Source of the DNA: Flavobacterium sp. IB48
Lineage (GTDB): Bacteria > Bacteroidota > Bacteroidia > Flavobacteriales > Flavobacteriaceae
Direction: 5' to 3'
Assembly (NCBI RefSeq): GCF_016405855.1
Contig: NZ_JAEFCA010000001.1
Location: forward strand, 966,107-1,030,106
Length of the DNA: 64,000 bases
Shown: positions 17,551 through 24,345 of the stretch, piece after piece
Layout of the letters: each line of letters begins with the position of its first letter
Position numbering within the stretch: the first letter of the stretch is position 1
Translations under genes and position numbers: made by a program
The notes under the pieces: generated by a model
The model's database searches: none
The model's input: the letters and a program-made list of their open reading frames with translations, nothing else
What the model was told of the DNA's origin: nothing

Positions 17551-18842
17551 TTCCAGCAATAGAAAAAGATTCTTTAGAAGAAATTAAAATTTTTCAAGAA
17601 AAAAAATTAGCCGAACTTTTAGCTTACATCAGCGAAAATTCCCCTTTTTACAAAAGACTTTTTGCAGGACAAAATATTGATATTTCCAAAGTTAAAACAC
17701 TGGAAGATTTACAGCATTTACCTGTTACTACTAAAGAGGATTTACAACAATATAATGATGATTTTTTGTGCGTTCCGCAGCATAAAATTATAGATTACGC
17801 TTCGACCTCAGGAACTTTAGGAGATCCCGTTACTTTTGGTTTAACCGATTCTGACTTAGATCGTTTGGCTTATAATGAAGCAATTTCATTTGCCTGCGCC
17901 GGAATTGCAGAAGGAGATGTTGTTCAATTGATGACGACAATTGACCGAAAATTTATGGCTGGTTTGGCTTATTTTTTAGGTCTTAGAAAATTGAAAGTGG
18001 GCGTAATTCGAGTTGGTGCAGGAATTCCAGAAATGCAGTGGGATTCTATTTTAAAATACAATCCGAGTTATTTGATTACGGTTCCTTCTTTCCTTTTGAA
18101 ATTAATTGAATATGCTGAAATACACGGAATTGACTATAATAATTCGAGTATAAAAGGCGCCATCTGTATTGGTGAATCTTTGAGAGAACAGGATTTTTCA
18201 ATGAATATTTTATCCAAAAAAATCACTGATAAATGGAATATTAAGTTGTTTTCGACTTATGCTTCTACCGAAATGAGCACTGCTTTTACAGAATGTGAAC
18301 ACGGAAAAGGCGGACACCATCATCCAGAATTGATCATTGTAGAAGTTTTAGACGAAAATAATCAGCCTGTAAAGAATGGAGAAACAGGCGAATTGACTTT
18401 TACTACTTTAGGAATTGAAGCTATGCCTTTATTACGTTTTAAAACGGGCGACATGGTTCAGTTTCATGATGAGCCTTGTGCTTGCGGAAGAAATACTTTA
18501 CGTGTTGGTCCAGTTGTTGGACGCAAAAAACAAATGATTAAATATAAAGGAACAACGCTTTATCCGCCAGCGATGAACGATGTTTTGAGCAGTTTTGATA
18601 ATATCGAAAATCACCTTATCGAAATCTCTACAAACGATTTAGGAACAGATGAAATCTTGATTAAAATTGCTGTGAAAAACCAAACTCCAGAATTTTTGCA
18701 AGAAATAAAAGATCACTTTAGAGCAAAATTGAGAGTGACTCCAAAAATAGAATTTGCTTCAAAAGAAGTTTTGAATCCGTTGGTTTTTAACCCGATGAGC
18801 CGAAAACCAATTCGATTTTTTGATTATAGAACTTCGTTCTAA
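17547..18842 (+). CDS. PaaK-like aryl-acid/phenylacetate-CoA ligase family enzyme
   Basis: A 431-residue adenylate-forming enzyme of the phenylacetate-CoA ligase group. Visible are the phosphate-binding loop STSGTLGDPVTFG, the A-motif STYASTEMST, RFKTGDMV, and the C-terminal GRKKQMIKYKG and MSRKPIRFFDYR. It likely activates an aromatic acid (4-hydroxybenzoate- or coumarate-like) as starter for the polyene, transferring it to CoA or ACP. Flexirubin/aryl-polyene clusters need such an activation step. It is the last gene of the + strand operon; AT-rich repeat sequence follows. Confidence 0.85.
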   Translation: MIPAIEKDSLEEIKIFQEKKLAELLAYISENSPFYKRLFAGQNIDISKVKTLEDLQHLPVTTKEDLQQYNDDFLCVPQHKIIDYASTSGTLGDPVTFGLTDSDLDRLAYNEAISFACAGIAEGDVVQLMTTIDRKFMAGLAYFLGLRKLKVGVIRVGAGIPEMQWDSILKYNPSYLITVPSFLLKLIEYAEIHGIDYNNSSIKGAICIGESLREQDFSMNILSKKITDKWNIKLFSTYASTEMSTAFTECEHGKGGHHHPELIIVEVLDENNQPVKNGETGELTFTTLGIEAMPLLRFKTGDMVQFHDEPCACGRNTLRVGPVVGRKKQMIKYKGTTLYPPAMNDVLSSFDNIENHLIEISTNDLGTDEILIKIAVKNQTPEFLQEIKDHFRAKLRVTPKIEFASKEVLNPLVFNPMSRKPIRFFDYRTSF

Positions 18843-18950
18843 GTTGCTAAGATACTGAGAATCTAAGACTCTAAGTTTTTCTTTTTAAAAAATTAAACAA
18901 GAATAAAAAACTCAGAACCTTAGCATCTTAGAAGCTTAGAATCTTTTTAA
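18838..18950. repeat. CTTAGAATCTAAG-type dispersed repeat
   Basis: The left part (CTAAGTTGCTAAGATACTG, AGAATCTAAGACTCTAAG) is roughly mirrored by the right part (CTCAGAACCTTAGCATCTTA, GAAGCTTAGAATC), separated by an A-rich loop. It begins at the stop codon of the ligase gene and may also act as a transcript end. I recall similar CTTAG/CTAAG blocks in many Flavobacterium intergenic regions. Confidence 0.6.
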
Positions 18951-18973
18951 TTGAACTAAATGTTGTAATTTTG
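18945..18973 (+). promoter_or_regulatory. Bacteroidota-type promoter for dusB
   Basis: A -7 box TAATTTTG (18966-18973) matches TAnnTTTG exactly. A TTTT block 17 bases upstream stands in for the -33 TTTG. Transcription would start about 8-10 bases before the ATG at 18989. Confidence 0.5.
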
Positions 18974-18988
18974 CAAAAAATTACGAAG

Positions 18989-19981
18989 ATGGTCAAGATT
19001 GGCAACATAGAATTACCCGAATTTCCTTTATTATTAGCTCCGATGGAAGATGTTAGTGATCCACCGTTTCGCAGATTATGCAAAACGCATGGAGCTGACA
19101 TGATGTATTCTGAATTTATTTCGTCGGAAGGATTAATTCGTGACGCTATAAAAAGCCGCATGAAGCTGGATATTTTTGATTACGAACGTCCTGTTGGAAT
19201 TCAGATTTTTGGTGGTGATGAAGAAGCAATGGAAATGTCTTCTAAAATTGTTTCCACTGTAAAACCAGATTTAGTAGATATCAATTTTGGATGTCCAGTA
19301 AAAAAAGTGGTTTGTCGTGGTGCTGGAGCAGGAGTTTTAAAAGATGTTGATTTGATGGTTCGTTTAACGAAAGCGGTTATCAAAGGAACAGATTTGCCTG
19401 TTACAGTAAAAACGCGTTTAGGTTGGGATGATAGCTCAATTAATATTGATGAAGTAGCAGAAAGACTTCAGGATATTGGTGTTCAAGCTTTAACTATTCA
19501 CGCCAGAACTCGCGCACAAATGTACAAAGGCCATTCTGACTGGTCGCATATTGCACGTGTAAAAAATAATCCAAGAATTACGATGCCTATTTTCGGAAAC
19601 GGCGATATCGACAGTCCTGAAAAAGCATTAAAATATAAAAACGAATACGGAATTGACGGTATCATGATTGGCCGTGCTGCAATTGGTTATCCGTGGATTT
19701 TCAACGAAATCAAACACTATTTCAAGACAGGCGAACACTTACCTGCTCCAACGGTTATTGATCGTGTTGAAGCGGCTAGAAATCATTTAATGTGGTCTAT
19801 GGAATGGAAAGGCGAGCGCTTAGGAATTGTTGAAATGCGACGTCATTATACCAATTATTTTAAAGGAATTCATTCGTTTAAAGAATTCAAACAAAAACTG
19901 GTTACAACTGATGCCCCTGAAGATTTATTCGCTATTATGAAAGAGATTGAAGAAGTTTATGCTGGATATGAGTTTGTTTAA
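18989..19981 (+). CDS. dusB: tRNA-dihydrouridine synthase
   Basis: A 330-residue FMN-dependent enzyme that reduces uridines in the tRNA D-loop with NADPH. The Dus signature is clear: APMEDVSDPPFRRLC near the N-terminus, the catalytic Cys in NFGCPVKKV (about 102), TVKTRLGWDD, IHARTRAQMYKG and GNGDIDSPEKA. Length fits the DusB group. I chose ATG 18989, since the alternative TTG 18971 falls inside the -7 promoter box. It is a single gene, closed by a strong terminator shared with the convergent MATE gene. Confidence 0.93.
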   Translation: MVKIGNIELPEFPLLLAPMEDVSDPPFRRLCKTHGADMMYSEFISSEGLIRDAIKSRMKLDIFDYERPVGIQIFGGDEEAMEMSSKIVSTVKPDLVDINFGCPVKKVVCRGAGAGVLKDVDLMVRLTKAVIKGTDLPVTVKTRLGWDDSSINIDEVAERLQDIGVQALTIHARTRAQMYKGHSDWSHIARVKNNPRITMPIFGNGDIDSPEKALKYKNEYGIDGIMIGRAAIGYPWIFNEIKHYFKTGEHLPAPTVIDRVEAARNHLMWSMEWKGERLGIVEMRRHYTNYFKGIHSFKEFKQKLVTTDAPEDLFAIMKEIEEVYAGYEFV

Positions 19982-19989
19982 AAATTTTA

Positions 19990-20060
19990 TAACAAAAGTC
20001 CAATCTTTGTCGAGCTTCTTTGTGGAGATTTCTCCTTCGTCGAAATGACAAAAAATACGC
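19990..20060. repeat. Probable dispersed repeat (GTCGAAATGACAAAA block)
   Basis: The gap after dusB contains TTTGTCGAGCTTCTTTGTGG followed by AGATTTCTCCTTCGTCGAAA and TGACAAAAA, with GGAGATTTCTCC as a small palindrome. I recall such blocks being common between flavobacterial genes. Only one copy is in the window, so the repeat nature cannot be proven here. Confidence 0.3.
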
Positions 20061-20091
20061 AAAGATTAACTTTGGCAAAAAATATTGATAC

Positions 20092-20125
20092 AAAAAAAGA
20101 CCTTCAAAATTTGAAGGTCTTTTTT
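20092..20125. terminator. Bidirectional intrinsic terminator (dusB / MATE)
   Basis: AAAAAAAGACCTTCAAA pairs with TTTGAAGGTCTTTTTT, a GC-centred stem flanked by A and T runs. It can end transcripts of dusB from the left and of the MATE gene from the right. Confidence 0.85.
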
Positions 20126-20130
20126 GTTTA

Positions 20131-21558
20131 TTAAACTTGAACTCTTTTCCACTTTCCCCTTTTATAGAAAAATATTCCCGCTAAAGTGATTGCGGTTTCA
20201 GCAACAGGAATAGCAATAAAAACTCCTGTTGGTCCCATATTGAAATGCTTGGCTAAAACAAAAGCAAGCGGAATTTGAAATAGCCAAAATCCGAAAAAGT
20301 TAATTCCTGTTGGTGTCCAAGTATCTCCTGCTCCATTGAAAGTATTGATTAAAACCATTCCGATTCCGTAGAAAATAAATCCGATGCTCATAATCTGCAA
20401 TGCTTCAATTGCAATAGTTTTTACTTGTTCGTCATTTGTGAAAAACGAAATAATATATTGTCCAAAAACCAAAGTAATAATCATAATCGTAGCCATGAAA
20501 ATTACATTGTATCGTGCTGTTGTATAAACCGATTTTTCGGCGCGCTCAATTTGTTTTGCTCCTAAATTTTGTCCAACCAAAGTCGCAGCTGCATTACTCA
20601 ATCCCCAAGCTGGAAGTATGAAAAACATCATAATTCTTAAAGCGGTTTGATAACCTGCAGAACCGTGATCGCCTCCAGTTGTCGCGACTAATTGTGCTAA
20701 GAAAATCCAACTGCAAGATGCTATTACAAATTGCAGAATTCCTGGTGCTGCAATTTTTACTAAAGCTCGTATCTGTTTAAAATCGGGTGCGAAATAAGGT
20801 ATTTTGATTTTTAAAATTCCATTTCCAAAAAATAAATGATAAACCTGATACAAAACTCCAATACTTCTTCCGATAGTAGTTGCTAAAGCTGCGCCAACTA
20901 GTCCGAAAGCAGGAATTGGTCCGAAACCATTAATTAGAACTGGACATAAAATAATATTACAAATATTTGCAATCCAAAGGCTTTTCATTGCAATGGCGGC
21001 ATTTCCAGCTCCGCGGAAAATTCCGTTAATTAGAAATAAAAGCATGATACACAAGCTAGAACCAATCATAATCTGAGTAAAACGGAAACCATGTTCGGCC
21101 GATTCTACAGAAGAACCCATTAAAATTAAAATATCTTTTGCGTATATAATTCCCAAAATGCTCATTATACTATTAATTGCAAATGCAATGATAATGGCTT
21201 GCATTCCCGCTTTAGCTGCAGCAACAGGATCTTTTTCGCCAATACGTCGTGCAACTACTGCAGTTGCGGCCATACTCATTCCGATAGCGAGCGAATAAAT
21301 TACAGTTAGCACAGATTCGGTTAATCCAACGGTCTGGATAGCAAAACTGCTATGTTCTAAATGCCCCACGAAATATAAATCGACCAAAGCAAAAACTGAT
21401 TCCATCATCATTTCCAAAACCATCGGAATGGCCAATAGAATTACGGCTTTTTTTATACTTCCAGAAGTATAATCAAAAGATTCGTCGCCTTTTAAGGCTT
21501 GTTTTAAAGTGGTAAAAATTTTGGAAATAAAACTTTCCTTTATAGATGTTTCTGTCAT
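20131..21558 (-). CDS. MATE family multidrug efflux transporter
   Basis: A 475-residue inner-membrane protein with about 12 predicted spans in two homologous halves (AIPMVLEMMMESVFALVDLYFVG in the first half's entry helix; GAPG-like KIAAPGILQFVIAS at the start of the second). Such transporters expel cationic drugs by Na+ or H+ antiport. The family can also move other small molecules, so the substrate is unknown. It is transcribed leftward and apart from its upstream neighbour by 168 bases that include a small GTTCAGA/TCTGAAC hairpin. Confidence 0.88.
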   Translation of the reverse strand: MTETSIKESFISKIFTTLKQALKGDESFDYTSGSIKKAVILLAIPMVLEMMMESVFALVDLYFVGHLEHSSFAIQTVGLTESVLTVIYSLAIGMSMAATAVVARRIGEKDPVAAAKAGMQAIIIAFAINSIMSILGIIYAKDILILMGSSVESAEHGFRFTQIMIGSSLCIMLLFLINGIFRGAGNAAIAMKSLWIANICNIILCPVLINGFGPIPAFGLVGAALATTIGRSIGVLYQVYHLFFGNGILKIKIPYFAPDFKQIRALVKIAAPGILQFVIASCSWIFLAQLVATTGGDHGSAGYQTALRIMMFFILPAWGLSNAAATLVGQNLGAKQIERAEKSVYTTARYNVIFMATIMIITLVFGQYIISFFTNDEQVKTIAIEALQIMSIGFIFYGIGMVLINTFNGAGDTWTPTGINFFGFWLFQIPLAFVLAKHFNMGPTGVFIAIPVAETAITLAGIFFYKRGKWKRVQV

Positions 21559-21585
21559 GATATTTTAGGATAAATGATAAAATTG

Positions 21586-21607
21586 GTTCAGATGTATAAA
21601 TCTGAAC
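21586..21607 (-). promoter_or_regulatory. Small hairpin upstream of the MATE gene
   Basis: GTTCAGA and TCTGAAC form a 7-bp stem with an 8-base loop, 28 bases before the MATE start. It could be a weak terminator for the upstream permease operon or a leader hairpin; the T-run after it is poor. Confidence 0.3.
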
Positions 21608-21726
21608 TAAAAAAGTAAAAACGTAAGTATCCTAATTATTCTAAAAATAAAATAGGATTAGGCAGAAACAATCATATGCTGTAGTTTTTAAGGCGGTAAA
21701 TATACTTAATATTTCTTAAGTAGTTA

Positions 21727-22926
21727 TTAGTCAAGTAGTTTTTTACTCACTCGACTGCTTGCAATTAGTGAAGCAACAAAACCTAGAGAAATAATCGTTG
21801 TCATTACAATTAGAACATTTTCTACTGTAAAGACAACTGGGTAAGCCAAAGTTGGTGTAATCATAATAAGATCAAACTTCTGCTGCAATATTACGAGGAT
21901 TATCCCTAAAGCAAGTCCAATTAAACCTCCAAAAACACTTAATAAGGTTCCTTGAAGCAAAAATATTTTGCGAAGCCCATTGATGTCTGTTCCTAAATTG
22001 AAAAGGGTTTTAAGATTTCCTTTCTTTTCTAAAATCATCATAATTAAGGCTCCAATCAAATTAAAAAGCGCCACAATGATAACTAATGTAAAAATAAGAT
22101 AAACGGCAATGTTTTCGGTATTTAGCATTCTATACAAAGACTCATTCAGCTGTGCTCTATTTTTTAAAGTAACTTTATTTTTAAAAATAGAATTAAGCTG
22201 TTTTTTTATTGCGTCTTCATCTGCGTTTTCTTTTAATTTAAATTCAATTCCAGAAATCTGATTGGGTTTGTACATTAACAATTCCTGCACTAAACTTAAA
22301 TCTGCGAATACATATTTTGAATCTAAGTCTTCACTGATAGAATAAATTCCAACAGGTAAAACATCTGTTTTTGTGAAAGCTTCTTCGGGGTTCTCGATTG
22401 CTCCTTTTCCTGGTTTTGGTGCAAAAATCTGAAGCGGATTTTCAAAATCAAGAATTCCCATTGAGAAATTTTGAGCTAATCCATAACCAATTACAACTTG
22501 AAAACTATCTGGTTTAAGCCATTGGCCATTAAAGAGTTTTTTCTTGATATCATTAACAACGGGGTAAATGCTGTCAACTCCTTTTAAGTAAGTAACTTGC
22601 TGTTTGTCTTTAAATAGAAACAAAACACGTTCTTCTATTATTTTAGTGTAAGAAGCAACACCATTGATTTTCTTAATCTGATTTTCCTGATCTGGTGCAA
22701 ATAAAAAAGATTTTCCGTAGGTACTTGTTAATTTTAAATCCGGATCAATTTCGTTTGTAAACGAAAGACTAAAAACCTTTAATCCGCTAAAAACAGATAA
22801 AACCACAAACAAAGCCATTGTACCAACAATGATTCCCATGCTGGCAATGCGGTTGATAATATTTATAGCATTGTTTTTACTGCTGCTAAAAATATAACGT
22901 TTGGCTATGTATAAAGGGAAATTCAA
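21727..22926 (-). CDS. FtsX/LolC-like ABC transporter permease
   Basis: A 399-residue permease with the MacB/FtsX plan: one N-terminal span (about 27-50), a periplasmic domain of roughly 200 residues, then three C-terminal spans (about 270-390). It resembles LolC/LolE subunits that extract lipoproteins for sorting to the outer membrane, but many FtsX-like permeases share this look. It begins with a TTG codon one base after the rbfA stop, so it is translated with rbfA. No ATPase gene is adjacent, so the partner lies elsewhere. Confidence 0.82.
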   Translation of the reverse strand: MNFPLYIAKRYIFSSSKNNAINIINRIASMGIIVGTMALFVVLSVFSGLKVFSLSFTNEIDPDLKLTSTYGKSFLFAPDQENQIKKINGVASYTKIIEERVLFLFKDKQQVTYLKGVDSIYPVVNDIKKKLFNGQWLKPDSFQVVIGYGLAQNFSMGILDFENPLQIFAPKPGKGAIENPEEAFTKTDVLPVGIYSISEDLDSKYVFADLSLVQELLMYKPNQISGIEFKLKENADEDAIKKQLNSIFKNKVTLKNRAQLNESLYRMLNTENIAVYLIFTLVIIVALFNLIGALIMMILEKKGNLKTLFNLGTDINGLRKIFLLQGTLLSVFGGLIGLALGIILVILQQKFDLIMITPTLAYPVVFTVENVLIVMTTIISLGFVASLIASSRVSKKLLD

Positions 22927-22927
22927 A

Positions 22928-23320
22928 TTACGACTTTCTTCTTTTTTCTAAAAGATCACGATTTTCAATTGGGTTTTCTTTTCCAGCAAGTGCATTGTCG
23001 ATTTTCTCTATATAATCTAAAGAGTCATCAATAAAGAATACTAAATTCGGAACACGACGTAATTGCAAACGAACACGTTGCGACAAATCATGTTTGATTA
23101 AAGTTGTATTGGTTTTGATTGCTTCTAAAGTTTCTTTGGCTTTTTCTTGCGGAAAAATGCTTAGATAAACTGTTGCCACAGACAAATCTGTAGTTACACT
23201 CACTTTGGATACAGAAATTACCAAGTTTGTAATTCCGTTTTTTCTCACTTCACCTTGCAAAATGTCAACCAGATCTTTCTGAATAACACCGCCTATTTTT
23301 TTCTGTCTATTTGTTTCCAT
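22928..23320 (-). CDS. rbfA: Ribosome-binding factor A
   Basis: A 130-residue KH-like protein that binds the 30S subunit and helps mature the 16S rRNA 5' end. The family pattern is visible: QKKIGGVIQKDLVDILQ at the N-terminus, a central VTTDLSVATVYLSIF strand and the conserved LRRVPNLVFFIDDSLDY near the C-terminus. Length fits. It leads a two-gene unit with the FtsX-like permease; a consensus -7 box lies directly upstream. Confidence 0.93.
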   Translation of the reverse strand: METNRQKKIGGVIQKDLVDILQGEVRKNGITNLVISVSKVSVTTDLSVATVYLSIFPQEKAKETLEAIKTNTTLIKHDLSQRVRLQLRRVPNLVFFIDDSLDYIEKIDNALAGKENPIENRDLLEKRRKS

Positions 23321-23324
23321 ACTG

Positions 23325-23332
23325 CAAAAATA
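23325..23332 (-). promoter_or_regulatory. -7 promoter box of rbfA
   Basis: On the minus strand the sequence reads TATTTTTG followed by C, an exact match to TAnnTTTG, placed so that the transcript would begin almost at the ATG at 23320. No clear -33 TTTG is seen at the right spacing. Confidence 0.45.
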
Positions 23333-23549
23333 CTACTTTTTAAATTCAATACTCACAATTTGCACTCAACTAAAAGAATGAATTTAGTATTGTTTTCGCA
23401 TAAAACTAAATTTAAATAAAATTCCTTATTCTCTTTTATCATTTTCTTATAAAAAATCTAACTTGAGTTCATGTCTCAAAACTGATATATATCATTATTT
23501 TCCTCAGAAATAATTTACATATTTGATATAAATCTAACACTATCAAATT

Positions 23550-23969
23550 ATGAAAAAGAGAGAACCACTAAGTCATATAATGACTAAAAGCGTTATTACA
23601 GTAAATCAAAATGACGATTTAAAAAAGGTTGTTGAAAAACTAAAGGCCAACTCAATTCGTCATATTCCGGTTGTAAACGGTAAAGAAGTTGTCGGAATCA
23701 TTAGTCGTACGGATATTAATCGTTTAACTTTTGGAGCATTATTTGATGGACAAGATGGAGCTGATGAAGCTATTTTAGAAATGCTAACTATTTCGCAGGT
23801 TATGACTTCTAAACCCAAAACTGTTTCATCTGATACTATAATAAGAGATTTGGCCGAAATTTTTGTGAAAGAAGAATTTCATGCTCTTCCAGTTGTAGAC
23901 AATGGAGAATTGAAAGGAATTGTTACTACAACAGATGTTTTGAAATATTTCTTAGAACAATACGATTAA
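23550..23969 (+). CDS. CBS-domain pair protein
   Basis: A 139-residue protein made almost entirely of two CBS motifs (Bateman module): residues ~8-62 (HIMTKSVITVNQNDDL and IPVVNGKEVVGIISRTDI) and ~80-137 (VMTSKPKTVSSDTIIRDL and LPVVDNGELKGIVTTTDVL). Such stand-alone modules bind adenine nucleotides and sense energy state; the target is not evident. It is a single gene, divergent from rbfA, closed by a strong terminator. Confidence 0.9.
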   Translation: MKKREPLSHIMTKSVITVNQNDDLKKVVEKLKANSIRHIPVVNGKEVVGIISRTDINRLTFGALFDGQDGADEAILEMLTISQVMTSKPKTVSSDTIIRDLAEIFVKEEFHALPVVDNGELKGIVTTTDVLKYFLEQYD

Positions 23970-23993
23970 AAATTCAATCTAATAAATTTTAGT

Positions 23994-24030
23994 AAAAGGC
24001 GACAGAAGTTATTTTTGTCGCCTTTTATTT
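23994..24030 (+). terminator. Intrinsic terminator after the CBS gene
   Basis: AAAAGGCGACA (23994-24004) pairs with TGTCGCCTTTT (24016-24026) and is followed by a T-rich run. Confidence 0.85.
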
Positions 24031-24032
24031 TG

Positions 24033-24345
24033 CAATTTTTCATTTTTCTCCTAAAAACAAATTATCGGTTATTTTACATTTTAACAATGATATAAGCAAA
24101 AAAATACATCTATTTTTAAATATTAAATAATTTTATTATTGATAAAATATTAACTTTTTTTTGACAAAAACAAAACCAATACTTCATAAGTTAAAAACCA
24201 CTAAATCAGTCATTCAAAAGAAAAAATAGCTTTAAAATTTTAAAACAAAAGTTATTTCATTCATAATTAACAGGATAGAGCAGGATACAAAGAGTTTCGG
24301 TTATAAATAAGTTTAAACAACTTTACTAACCGAAAACTTTTACTT
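24033..24345 (+). promoter_or_regulatory. Gene-free leader region upstream of susC
   Basis: This 313-base, very AT-rich stretch precedes the SusC gene. It contains a direct repeat CAGGATA at 24271-24277 and 24281-24287. It also contains a long-range stem AGTTTCGGTTA (24293-24303) with TAACCGAAAACT (24327-24338), ending 7 bases before the ATG. I see no consensus -7 box, tRNA or coding frame. A long structured 5' leader is the simplest reading. Confidence 0.4.
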
